A stretch of 12,135 bases of DNA from JAAYCI01 sp964550985 (GCA_964550985.1 CAZKBM010000083.1:1-12135), one strand, 5' to 3'. Numbered from the stretch's first letter, positions 1 through 6,270 are shown. Translations and numbers: made by a program. The notes: generated by a model not told the origin, from the sequence alone.

Positions 1-17
1 ATTCGCTGTTTCTGCCA

Positions 18-52
18 AGAGCAGCATAACTCATGTTATGTTAATTTGCTCT
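18..52. repeat. Nested inverted repeat upstream of the flavoprotein gene
   Basis: AGAGCA (18-23) is the exact reverse complement of TGCTCT (47-52). Inside it CATAAC (25-30) pairs exactly with GTTATG (35-40) around a 4-nt loop. It ends about 40 nt before the start at 91. There is no T-run after it, so it is not a convincing terminator; an operator or a leader structure is possible. Nothing else is visible in 1-90 except the ribosome site AAAGGAG at 78-84. Confidence 0.4.
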
Positions 53-90
53 AAGATACGCAGAGGCAAGCAGAGTGAAAGGAGCATCTC

Positions 91-711
91 ATGGTTAAAA
101 TTTTAGGTATCTGCGGCAGCCCGCGCCGTAAGTCCAGCTATCTGGCGCTGCAAACGGCCCTTAGCGCCGCAAAAAGCGCAGGCGAGGACATTGAGACAGA
201 GCTTGTGGAGCTGCGCGCGCGCAAGATGAACTTTTGCGTGCACTGCAATAAGTGCCTGCGGGACGAGAGCGACCGCTGCACCGTTTTTACCGATGATATG
301 ACCGAACTGTATGACAAGGTGTATGGGGCCGACGGCATTGTAATTGCCACCCCCGTATACGAGATGAACGTGACCGCCCAGCTTGCCACCTTTTTTGGGC
401 GCTTTCGTTCGGCGTGGATGCTCTCGATAAAAGACCCGGATTTTTTCACCCACAAGGTGGGCGCGGCCATTGCCGTTGGGGGCACCCGCAACGGCGGGCA
501 AGAGGCCACTTTGAGTTCGGTCATCAATTTTTACTACACCCAGGGCATTACGGTTTGTAACGGTGGCAGCGGCATGTATGCCGGGCCCGCCTTGTGGAAC
601 CCAGGCGACGGCAGCGGCGAGATACAGGATGAGACGGGGATGAAGCACGCAGAAATTTTGGGCAGAAAGGTGGCGAAAATGGCCCGCGTAATGAAGTACG
701 CACAGCTATAA
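91..711 (+). CDS. Flavodoxin-fold NAD(P)H-dependent FMN reductase / iron-sulfur flavoprotein-like oxidoreductase
   Basis: A 206-residue cytoplasmic protein of the NADPH-dependent FMN reductase/flavodoxin-fold family. The N-terminus KILGICGSPRRKSSY (residues 3-17) is the family's phosphate-binding loop for FMN. A cysteine cluster C49-x2-C52-x2-C55-x7-C63 follows; it resembles the compact [4Fe-4S] motif of archaeal and clostridial iron-sulfur flavoproteins, although the last spacing is longer than the usual four to five residues. 'GIVIATPVYEMNVTAQLATFFGR' (about 82-104) is the second flavin-contacting segment. The start at 91 has AAAGGAG seven bases upstream. Family members pass electrons between ferredoxin or NAD(P)H and small acceptors; the acceptor here cannot be told. 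It is the first complete gene, 185 nt before the permease, and it is unclear whether the two are co-transcribed. Family sure, Fe-S cluster probable, exact role unknown. Confidence 0.85.
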   Translation: MVKILGICGSPRRKSSYLALQTALSAAKSAGEDIETELVELRARKMNFCVHCNKCLRDESDRCTVFTDDMTELYDKVYGADGIVIATPVYEMNVTAQLATFFGRFRSAWMLSIKDPDFFTHKVGAAIAVGGTRNGGQEATLSSVINFYYTQGITVCNGGSGMYAGPALWNPGDGSGEIQDETGMKHAEILGRKVAKMARVMKYAQL

Positions 712-739
712 AGCTGCGCTGTAAAACACAAAAAGCTAG

Positions 740-881
740 ATTTGCCCATTGGTTACCGAACCGCCCGGACAACCGCAGTTTGTGAATTTTCTGCCGCTTC
801 GCAAAAACGGGACGCCACAGCGACCCTGGCGAAGGAAATAACAAATTCAGCCTTTTTGAGGTTTGGCGGCAAACCCCAAAA
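740..881 (+). other. Structured leader ahead of the NCS2 permease gene
   Basis: The gap between the flavoprotein and permease genes holds three separate inverted repeats. GGTT/AACC lies at 751-754/759-762. A nested pair follows: GAATTT (784-789) with AAATTC (843-848), enclosing CTTCGC (797-802) with GCGAAG (829-834). A long hairpin at 854-865/870-881 has 11 pairs, one A.C mismatch and a GCGG loop. The last hairpin stops 2-3 nt before the ribosome site GAGGAG (885-890). I do not see the conserved core of the purine riboswitch. It could be a 5' regulatory leader or a dispersed intergenic repeat. Confidence 0.45.
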
Positions 882-896
882 TAAGAGGAGAAGGCT

Positions 897-2291
897 ATGA
901 AAATGACCTATGGTATCAATGACAAAGTGCCCGTAAAAAAAGCAGTTCCTCTGGCATTACAACATGTGTTCACCATTTTTACCGGCACCATTGCAGGCAG
1001 CACCCTGCTTGCCACCGGCGCAGGGCTGGACGTAAACGGCACGGCCCTCATCATACAGTGCGGCATGTTGTGCTGCGCCATCGCCAGCCTCATCCAGTGC
1101 CTGGGTATTTGGAAGTTGCCCATCGGCTCAAAACTGCCCATCATCACCGCGGGCAGCTACACCCTTATCACCCCCATGGTCATCATGGCCAACAACCCAA
1201 ATATTGGGCTGGGCGGCGCTTTTGGCGCTGCTTTTGTGGGCAGCATTATATTGTTTTTCCTGGGGCCCCTTGCCATTAAATACCTGCACCGGTTTTTTAC
1301 CCCCGCCGTTACCGGCAGCGTGGTGCTGGCCGTGGGCATGACCCTCATCACCTCGGCCTTTGACAAGATGGTGGGCTACAACCCCGGCGGCAGCGAGGTG
1401 TGGAAGTTTTTTGGCGTGGCCCTTTTTTGCGCTGTACTTTGCATCATTATTGATAACTTTACCAAGGGTTTCATCCAGTCACTTTCGATTTTGCTCTCGA
1501 TGGTGGTGGGCTACCTGCTTTGCACCGCGCTGGGGATGATTGATTTTTCCACCGTGGCCACGGCCAGCCTGGTTTCGGTGCCAAAGCCGTTAAACTGGGG
1601 TTTTAGCTTCCCCATAGGCGGCATTTTGACCATTTGCGTTGTGCACATTGCCACGCTGATGGAGAACATTGGCGACACCACCAGCATTGTGAACAATGCC
1701 GAGGACCGCACCCCCACCACGGATGAACTGAAAAAGACCATACGCGGCGACGCTTTGGGCAGTGTGGTTGCCACATTTTTAAACGGCCTGCCCGTGTGTT
1801 CGGCCACGCAGAACGCCGCCGTCATTGCCATGTCTGGCTGCGCCAGCCGCTATGTGGCGGCACTGGGCTCCATCATATTCGGCATACTGGCCTTCTTCCC
1901 CAAATTTGCACAGATACTGGCGCTGATACCAAACCCCGTACTGGGCGGCGTTTTGCTGGTGGCCTTTGGCACCATTATGTCCAGCGGCATACGCGTTATT
2001 GGCATGGGAAATATGAACAAGCGTAACTTTACCATTGTGTCACTGGCCTGCGCAGTGGGTATTGGGGGCCATTTTGCCATGATGGCCGGGGCCCTCTCGT
2101 TTTTGCCGGACACCTTGCTCACCATCTGCACGGGTATCTCCGGCACGGCCTTAACCGCTCTTATTTTAAATATCATCCTACCCAAAACCGAAGAGGACCG
2201 CCGCGAGATGGAGAGAACGGCCTTAAAATCGCAGGCAGAGGTGGCCAAGGCCAGCCCAGAGACCGCCCCCGCCGAAAGTGCTGCGCCGTAA
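897..2291 (+). CDS. NCS2 family nucleobase:cation symporter (xanthine/uracil permease type)
   Basis: A 464-residue integral membrane protein, close to the usual 430-500 for nucleobase-ascorbate (NCS2/NAT) symporters, with about 12-14 hydrophobic segments. Diagnostic residues are visible. The first helix carries the QH motif (Q22-H23, 'LALQHVFTIFTGT'). The TM8 acidic residue is E256 in 'LMENIGDTTSI', where family members bind the nucleobase. The NCS2 signature region is 'TQNAAVIAMSGCASR' with Q305-N306. The usual QNxG glycine is alanine here, a mild departure. The C-terminus (about 430-464) is polar and Ala/Glu/Pro-rich, probably a cytoplasmic tail. The start at 897 follows GAGGAG at 885-890; ATG 903 is a weaker alternative. 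The protein would couple uptake of xanthine, uracil, urate or a similar base to H+ or Na+; the substrate cannot be chosen from sequence alone. It converges on the MATE gene across the stem at 2507-2552. Confidence 0.92.
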   Translation: MKMTYGINDKVPVKKAVPLALQHVFTIFTGTIAGSTLLATGAGLDVNGTALIIQCGMLCCAIASLIQCLGIWKLPIGSKLPIITAGSYTLITPMVIMANNPNIGLGGAFGAAFVGSIILFFLGPLAIKYLHRFFTPAVTGSVVLAVGMTLITSAFDKMVGYNPGGSEVWKFFGVALFCAVLCIIIDNFTKGFIQSLSILLSMVVGYLLCTALGMIDFSTVATASLVSVPKPLNWGFSFPIGGILTICVVHIATLMENIGDTTSIVNNAEDRTPTTDELKKTIRGDALGSVVATFLNGLPVCSATQNAAVIAMSGCASRYVAALGSIIFGILAFFPKFAQILALIPNPVLGGVLLVAFGTIMSSGIRVIGMGNMNKRNFTIVSLACAVGIGGHFAMMAGALSFLPDTLLTICTGISGTALTALILNIILPKTEEDRREMERTALKSQAEVAKASPETAPAESAAP

Positions 2292-2332
2292 AAGTGCCCG
2301 TTTGCCTTTTAGGGCCAGTTCCCTTTTATTAC

Positions 2333-2412
2333 AGTTTCTCAGAAGGTTGCGCAGCAAGCTTTTGCTATTAGCGTTTTTCAAAAAGCTGTGCGGCAGGTTT
2401 TTGTAAGAAACT
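2333..2412. repeat. Two-layer inverted repeat after the permease gene
   Basis: AGTTTCT (2333-2339) pairs exactly with AGAAACT (2406-2412). Inside it TTGCGCAGC (2347-2355) pairs with GCTGTGCGG (2385-2393) if G.T pairs are allowed, and smaller hairpins sit in the loop. It lies directly before repeat copy 1. There is no T-run, so I read it as part of a dispersed element or a 3' UTR structure rather than a terminator. Confidence 0.4.
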
Positions 2413-2425
2413 CTTATACAAAGTA

Positions 2426-2492
2426 GAACCTGTTAGGCAGCGCCTGATTTTTCCCTGTATTTATGCACTACAGTATGTTCCTTTGCTATAAA
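2426..2492 (-). repeat. Copy 1 of a ~66-nt direct repeat flanking the MATE unit
   Basis: This stretch matches 4292-4357 in the same orientation, with about four fifths of positions identical and one single-base indel. The invariant core GCAGCGCCTGATTTTTCC begins at 2437. Read on the minus strand, GTAGTGC can pair with GCGCTGC; the base changes between the two copies keep this stem by swapping C-G for T.G. That suggests selection on a folded minus-strand RNA or DNA hairpin. Confidence 0.6.
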
Positions 2493-2506
2493 AGGGCATT
2501 GTGTAA

Positions 2507-2552
2507 AAACAGTCCGCCCGCATGGTATACCAACCATGTGGGCGGACTGTTT
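2507..2552. terminator. Bidirectional intrinsic terminator between convergent permease and MATE genes
   Basis: A 19-bp stem (2507-2525 with 2534-2552) has a single G.T wobble and an 8-nt loop. The core is CCGCCCGCATGG, and the arms end in AAAC/GTTT, with more A residues at 2505-2506. Read on the minus strand it gives a GC-rich hairpin ending in GTTTTT, a good terminator for the MATE transcript. On the plus strand the T-run is only TTT, so termination of the permease transcript is likely but weaker. Confidence 0.75.
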
Positions 2553-2710
2553 GCTAAATGAGTTCGGGTTTTATAAGCTAGCGATGTTGCGCAAAAGTGC
2601 TGAAAGGTTGCCGGGCCTGTTTACAGGGCCACGCTTTTTATAGCAGGCTGCTTTGCACTAGGCGGGCCTTCTGCCGCAGGGAGGGTGCGCCGTTATACAC
2701 TTTTTACGCT
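2553..2710. other. Non-coding gap downstream of the MATE gene
   Basis: I see no credible gene here. One short hairpin (GGGCCTG 2613-2619 / CAGGGCC 2624-2630, one mismatch) is followed on the plus strand by TTTTT at 2635-2639. It could act as a second, weak plus-strand terminator. Confidence 0.3.
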
Positions 2711-4099
2711 TTACGGGTTTTCCCCTATGGCACGGCCATGCAGAGCCCCGCCTGCCAGCGCCTTTTTAAACTGTACCGTAAACAGGCTGACGGTTGTTAT
2801 AACCGCAATGGTATCGGCCACGGGTTCGGCCAAAAACACCGCAAACACCTGATTGCCAATAAAAAGCGGCAGGATGTAGATAAGAGGGATTAGTAAAATA
2901 ATTTTGCGCAGAACGGCCAAAAATAGAGAGGTTTTGGCGTTGCCAATGGCGATGAAGGTTTGCTGGCAGGCCGTTTGCGCGCCCAGTAATATGGCGGTGC
3001 CCATATAGATGCGCAGCGCCCAGGTGGTATAGCTTACCAAAGCGGCGTCTTTGCTGAACATGAGTGCAAATACCTGGGGAAACAGCATTACGGCCAGCCA
3101 AACCACGCCTGTGTAAACAAGTGAGGAGGCCAGCAGTAACTTGAAGGTTCGCTTTACCCGTTTTGTGTTTTTCGCCCCAAAATTGTAGCTTACTATGGGC
3201 TGCGCCCCTTGGGCAAAGCCGTTTAAGGGCAACATGGTAAACTGCATCACACTGCCCAGTATGGCCATGGAGCCCACGGCAAGGTCTCCCCCATAGCGCA
3301 GCAGGGAGCTATTAAAGCACACAAACAGCACACTTTCGGTGGCTTGCATAACAAAAGGGGAAAGCCCCAGCGCTATGCTGGGCAAAAACACCTTGGGCCG
3401 CAGCCTGAGGTGTTTTTTTTGCAGTTTTAAAAAGGTCTTTTTGCCCGAGAGGAACCAGACCACCCACACCGCCGAAACCGCCTGCGAGAACACCGTGGCC
3501 AGCGCCGCCCCCTGCACACCCAGGCCCAGGCCAAAAATCAGAATAGGATCCAGTATAATATTCAGCACGGCGCCAATTAAAACCGTTAGCATACTTATGG
3601 TGGCAAAGCCCTGGGCCGTTATAAAGGCGTTTAGCCCCAGGGCAAGCTGTACAAACAGGGTGCCAAACGTATAGATGCGCATATAACTCCAGGCGTAGGC
3701 AATGGTGTTTTCGCTGGCGCCAAAAGCCAGCAGGGCCTGTTTGCCAAACAGGGTAAACACCAAAGTGAGCACCAGCGCAATCACCACCAGCAAAACCGCG
3801 CTGCTGCCCAAAATGGCCTCGGCCGCCTCGTGGTTTTTTTCACCCATTTTTATGGAAGCGCGCGGTGCGCCGCCCATGCTTACCAGCGCCGCAAAGGCGG
3901 CGATAAGCATGATGAGGGGCATACACACCCCCACACCCGTAAGGGCAAGCGAGCCAATTTCTGGGATATGACCTATGTAAATGCGATCTACCACATTGTA
4001 AAGTACGTTGATAATTTGCGCCGTTACCGCCGGCAGCGCCAGGCGGAACAGCAGCTTGCCCTCCGGCTGGTTTTGCAAAAACTCGTCCCTGCTGCCCAT
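2711..4099 (-). CDS. MATE family efflux transporter (NorM/DinF-like)
   Basis: A 462-residue polytopic membrane protein, the usual MATE length, with about 12 hydrophobic helices in two halves. Family hallmarks are the N-terminal stretch LFRLALPAVTAQIINVLYNVVDRIYIG (helix 1 with N35 and D38) and 'GGAPRASIKMGEKNHEAAEAILG' after helix 2. In the second half 'NGFAQGAQPIVSYNFGAKNTKRVKRTFK' is the repeat of that motif. MATE proteins export cationic drugs, dyes, metabolites or polyamine-like compounds in exchange for Na+ or H+; the substrate here is unknown. The minus-strand start at 4099 has a purine-rich ribosome site (GGAG complementing 4110-4113, plus AAGGAA nearer the start). The gene stands alone, with its own promoter (4250-4278), a structured leader and a terminator stem at 2507-2552, and repeat copies lie on both sides. 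Gene and family confident. Confidence 0.93.
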   Translation of the reverse strand: MGSRDEFLQNQPEGKLLFRLALPAVTAQIINVLYNVVDRIYIGHIPEIGSLALTGVGVCMPLIMLIAAFAALVSMGGAPRASIKMGEKNHEAAEAILGSSAVLLVVIALVLTLVFTLFGKQALLAFGASENTIAYAWSYMRIYTFGTLFVQLALGLNAFITAQGFATISMLTVLIGAVLNIILDPILIFGLGLGVQGAALATVFSQAVSAVWVVWFLSGKKTFLKLQKKHLRLRPKVFLPSIALGLSPFVMQATESVLFVCFNSSLLRYGGDLAVGSMAILGSVMQFTMLPLNGFAQGAQPIVSYNFGAKNTKRVKRTFKLLLASSLVYTGVVWLAVMLFPQVFALMFSKDAALVSYTTWALRIYMGTAILLGAQTACQQTFIAIGNAKTSLFLAVLRKIILLIPLIYILPLFIGNQVFAVFLAEPVADTIAVITTVSLFTVQFKKALAGGALHGRAIGENP

Positions 4100-4243
4100 A
4101 TCTTTCCTTCTCCTGCGTCTTTCTTATTTTACTGCCGCCCCGCAAAAGCACGGGCGAAGCCCCGTAAGGCTGCGCCCGTGCTTGGCCTATTTACCTGTTG
4201 GTCCCCTTTGGTTCCCCAGCCTTATGGAAACGGTTTACTGATA
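4100..4243 (-). promoter_or_regulatory. MATE mRNA leader with attenuator-like alternative structures
   Basis: On the minus strand the ~145-nt leader contains a strong hairpin (4182-4173 with 4156-4147, ten perfect pairs, then a G.A mismatch and AGCC/GGCT). It is followed at once by TTTT, as in an intrinsic terminator. Upstream in the same leader, UAAGGCUG (complement of 4217-4224) is exactly complementary to CAGCCUUA (complement of 4165-4172) in the upper arm and loop of that hairpin, so the two pairings exclude each other. A tandem GGGGAACCAA/GGGGACCAA lies between them (complement of about 4198-4217). I do not recognise a known riboswitch class. Confidence 0.5.
4147..4182 (-). terminator. 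Attenuator-type hairpin in the MATE leader
   Basis: Perfect 10-bp arms AGCACGGGCG/CGCCCGTGCT continue through one mismatch into a 4-bp AGCC/GGCT stem with a 6-nt loop. On the minus strand the hairpin runs into TTTT (complement of 4143-4146). It sits between promoter and gene, so termination here would be conditional or leaky. Confidence 0.5.
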
Positions 4244-4249
4244 TAACTT

Positions 4250-4278
4250 AGTATAGCATATTTATGGGCAGGTGACAA
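4250..4278 (-). promoter_or_regulatory. Sigma-A-type promoter for the MATE gene
   Basis: On the minus strand TTGTCA (complement of 4273-4278) and TATACT (complement of 4250-4255) are separated by exactly 17 bp. Each hexamer is one mismatch from consensus. The expected transcript start is about 4243, giving a leader of about 145 nt before the ATG at 4099. Confidence 0.7.
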
Positions 4279-4291
4279 AAGCTATTTTAGT

Positions 4292-4357
4292 GAAACTGTT
4301 ATGCAGCGCCTGATTTTTCCTACTCTTATGCGCTACAGTCGGTTCATTTGCTGTAAA
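4292..4357 (-). repeat. Copy 2 of the ~66-nt direct repeat flanking the MATE unit
   Basis: Partner of 2426-2492. On the minus strand TGTAGCGC (complement of 4330-4337) can pair with GCGCTGCA (complement of 4302-4309) over a ~20-nt loop, with one G.T wobble that would be a C.A mismatch on the other strand. This favours a minus-strand structure. It lies just upstream of the MATE promoter. Confidence 0.6.
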
Positions 4358-4486
4358 CCTCTTGCACAAATCTAATCCACACTACATTATTATAAATTCC
4401 CATTATTTTAATAGGTATAAAAAACCCACCTTTCTTTCCTTCTTGCGATACAGCGTTTACTCGAAGCCGGGAGCCTGACAAATTTT

Positions 4487-4504
4487 TTATAATAAATACT
4501 TATT
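4487..4504. repeat. Left arm of a perfect 18-bp inverted repeat (possible operator)
   Basis: TTATAATAAATACTTATT here is exactly the reverse complement of 4653-4670. Each arm is itself partly palindromic (AATAA...TTATT), as expected for a dimeric regulator site. The centres are 166 bp apart. The alternative reading is terminal repeats of a small AT-rich mobile element spanning 4487-4670. Confidence 0.5.
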
Positions 4505-4617
4505 TTTTGTTCTTGTTACGAAAATGTAAACATTGTAAATAATGTCGAATATATACCATATTCTAAGTTAATCGTGGCTTTATATACAGTATTCTATTTA
4601 TTTAATAAAATATTTTA

Positions 4618-4646
4618 TTGACATCACCTAATTCATGATGTAGCAT
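4618..4646 (+). promoter_or_regulatory. Promoter candidate for the amidohydrolase/transporter gene run
   Basis: A perfect -35 TTGACA (4618-4623) and a moderate -10 TAGCAT (4641-4646, four of six consensus bases) have a 17-bp spacer. The predicted start is about 4653, right at the right arm of the 18-bp inverted repeat. A short dyad CATCA/TGATG (4622-4626/4636-4640) fills the spacer and could be a second operator. The leader to the ATG at 4781 would be about 128 nt. Confidence 0.55.
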
Positions 4647-4652
4647 GTGCGT

Positions 4653-4670
4653 AATAAGTATTTATTATAA
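4653..4670. repeat. Right arm of the perfect 18-bp inverted repeat (possible operator)
   Basis: AATAAGTATTTATTATAA is the exact inverse of 4487-4504. It begins at the predicted transcription start, a position where a bound repressor would block initiation. Confidence 0.5.
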
Positions 4671-4780
4671 TTTCTGAAAATCAGACAGAAAGGCTGATAA
4701 AAACATATGAAAAAGGGAGCGGTTCACCATAAGACATGAGAGAGGAATGCCATTTTTTACACAATTTAGGAGGTGAAAAC

Positions 4781-5572
4781 ATGCTGTTAGAGAACTTAAC
4801 CTGGGCCGAGGCCGCCAAGCTGGTAGAACAGGAACTTGTCGTCATCATACCCACCGGCGCCACCGAGCAACACGGGCCGCACCTGCCGTTAAAGGTGGAT
4901 ATCGCATCGGCAGATTACATTGCGCGGGCCGTGGGGGAAAAAACCGGCGCCTTGGTTACGCCGCCCCTGAATTTTGGCTATTCAGAACTTTGGCATGATT
5001 ACCCCGGCACCATCAGTTTTACGCAGGACACCTATCGCGCCGCCATGCACGATATCTGCCACAGTTTGATTCGATGCGGGTTTAAAAAGCTGTTTATGTT
5101 AAATGGGCACAACCCAAACCTGGTGCTGATGCAGGCACTTGCCTATGAATTGGTAGACCGGTATGAGGATTTGGACATTTCGATAGCGGCGGCCACCTAT
5201 ATTTTTATGGCAAACGACAAATGCAACGCCATTGGGGAAAACTTTAGGGACGGCACCCACGCCAACGAGATGGAAACCTCTATTATGCTGGCCCTCTTCC
5301 CCGAACTTGTGGATGGGGAGATGGTGAAAAAAATTGGCGAAGAGTACGAGATGCGAAAATGTATCAACTTTACAAAGGGCGCTACGGTGGTAAACGCCTG
5401 GCCAAGCCACAGCAGTTATCATGGCGCCTACGGCAACCCGGCGCTGGCCTCGCCCGAAAAGGGAGAAAAATATCTGCAGGCGCTGATAGAAGATATCTCT
5501 GAGTTTGTGGTTGGCTTCGGCCAGGGCAAGGCAAACCCCATTGGCAAGGGCGGCGCTCCGCAAACTTTGTAG
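4781..5572 (+). CDS. Creatininase-family metal-dependent amidohydrolase
   Basis: A 263-residue cytoplasmic enzyme, typical length for the family. The metal-binding set is visible: E29 and H31 in 'PTGATEQHGPHLPLKVD', D40 ten residues into the same motif, H110 in 'NGHNPN', and 'HANEMETS' with H160, E163 and E165. The E-x-H-x8-D spacing equals that of Pseudomonas creatininase (E34/H36/D45). The glutamate two residues after the fourth ligand in true creatininase (NGHxE) is P112 here, so this is not a creatininase proper. It belongs with relatives such as the formamide hydrolase and MftE-type members, where the HxxExE motif supplies the acidic ligand. It probably hydrolyses a C-N bond in an amide, lactam or cyclic ureide. 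I chose ATG 4781 because AGGAGGTG lies five bases upstream; the in-frame ATG at 4736 has no ribosome site. It is the first gene of the catabolic/transport run. Confidence 0.88.
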   Translation: MLLENLTWAEAAKLVEQELVVIIPTGATEQHGPHLPLKVDIASADYIARAVGEKTGALVTPPLNFGYSELWHDYPGTISFTQDTYRAAMHDICHSLIRCGFKKLFMLNGHNPNLVLMQALAYELVDRYEDLDISIAAATYIFMANDKCNAIGENFRDGTHANEMETSIMLALFPELVDGEMVKKIGEEYEMRKCINFTKGATVVNAWPSHSSYHGAYGNPALASPEKGEKYLQALIEDISEFVVGFGQGKANPIGKGGAPQTL

Positions 5573-5583
5573 GGGCCGCCCTT
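5546..5583. other. Hairpin across the amidohydrolase stop codon
   Basis: AAGGGCGGC (5546-5554) pairs perfectly with GCCGCCCTT (5575-5583) over a 20-nt loop containing the stop codon at 5570-5572. There is no T-run directly after it, so it is more likely an mRNA-stability or processing structure, or partial attenuation before the flavin reductase gene, than a full terminator. Confidence 0.35.
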
Positions 5584-5631
5584 CACAAAAATTGGTTTTA
5601 CCATACTTTAAGGCAACTAGGAGGAAGCAAT

Positions 5632-6240
5632 ATGAATAGCTATGAGATGATGGAACTTAGGGATGGTTTGGATTTTTTACTGTTACCCCGGCCCGTTGTT
5701 TTGGCCACCTGCCGGGACGATGAGAAAAATAACACAAATATCATCACCATTGGATGGTCTTCGCCGGTATCCCACAGGCCGCTTATCGTGGCCATGGCCA
5801 TTTCACCCCGGCGTTACTCGCACGATTTGGTGGATAGGACAAAGGAATTTGTGCTGAATCTTCCCGACATCACCATGGCGGAGGCTTCCAACTGGTGCGG
5901 GCGAAAATCTGGCAGGCGATACGACAAGTTTGAGACAATGCACCTGGAGACCGAGCCCTCGGCCACCATAGGTACAAACCGCATTAAGGGCTGCTACGGG
6001 TATTTGGAATGCAAGGTTGTGCAGCAACTGGTAACGGGCGACCACACCACCTTTTTTGGCGAAGTTGTGGGGGCTTTTGCCCGCAAAGACGCCGTAAAAC
6101 CCGTTGTAAAGGGGGGCCCTCCCGGCCGGTATTTTGACCCCAAATTGGTAAAAACCTTACAGCACCTGGGCGGTGATATGTACCTGACCAACACCGAAGA
6201 ATATGTGGAATTTGAGATTAAAGGCCAAATTGACGTGTAA
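5632..6240 (+). CDS. Flavin reductase family (flavoredoxin-like, FMN-binding split-barrel) protein
   Basis: A 202-residue protein matching the flavin reductase-like/flavoredoxin family (DIM6/NTAB, HpaC fold). Visible family segments are 'RPVVLATCRDDEKNNTNIITIGWSSPVSHRPLIVAMAISPRRYSHDLV' (about 20-67), 'KEFVLNLP' (71-78) and 'GDHTTFFGEVVGAFA' (136-150), which together form the FMN pocket. Such proteins bind FMN and either reduce it for a partner enzyme or act as electron-transfer flavoproteins; anaerobes often have the latter. The start at 5632 has AGGAGG at 5619-5624. It is 59 nt after the amidohydrolase and 30 nt before the cupin gene, so all are probably co-transcribed. C89 in 'NWCGRKSGRRYDKF' might be a functional cysteine. 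No partner oxygenase is visible, and the exact role is unknown. Confidence 0.85.
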   Translation: MNSYEMMELRDGLDFLLLPRPVVLATCRDDEKNNTNIITIGWSSPVSHRPLIVAMAISPRRYSHDLVDRTKEFVLNLPDITMAEASNWCGRKSGRRYDKFETMHLETEPSATIGTNRIKGCYGYLECKVVQQLVTGDHTTFFGEVVGAFARKDAVKPVVKGGPPGRYFDPKLVKTLQHLGGDMYLTNTEEYVEFEIKGQIDV

Positions 6241-6270
6241 GAGAAACCGTAACACAGAAGGAGAGCCAGA

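Larger units (their letters stand above)
4358..4780. other. AT-rich control region before the amidohydrolase/transporter gene run
   Basis: About 420 nt without a credible gene, far more AT-rich than the coding DNA on either side. Besides the 18-bp inverted repeat and promoter listed separately, it holds smaller dyads: ACATT/AATGT (4530-4534/4541-4545), GAATAT/ATATTC (4547-4552/4558-4563) and TTTCTG/CAGAAA (4671-4676/4686-4691). A second, weaker promoter-like pair, TTGTTA (4513-4518) and TAAATA (4536-4541) with a 17-bp spacer, is also present. The amidohydrolase ribosome site, AGGAGGTG, is at 4768-4775. The region reads as the regulated promoter of the downstream genes. Confidence 0.5.

Noticed and set aside
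712..896. Purine riboswitch before the NCS2 permease
   Set aside because: The conserved junction bases and paired kissing loops of the class are not present, although the region is structured.
2597..2893. A 98-codon plus-strand open frame running into the MATE gene
   Set aside because: It overlaps the 3' end of the MATE gene antisense, is Cys/Arg-rich without a motif, and has no ribosome site.
4707..4739. Ten-codon upstream reading frame MKKGAVHHKT before the amidohydrolase
   Set aside because: It has two His codons, which recalls a leader peptide, but there is no good ribosome site and no terminator/antiterminator pair nearby, so it is probably chance.
4736..4780. Upstream start for the amidohydrolase adding 15 residues
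   Set aside because: No ribosome site precedes it, while AGGAGGTG sits five bases before ATG 4781 and the family similarity starts there.
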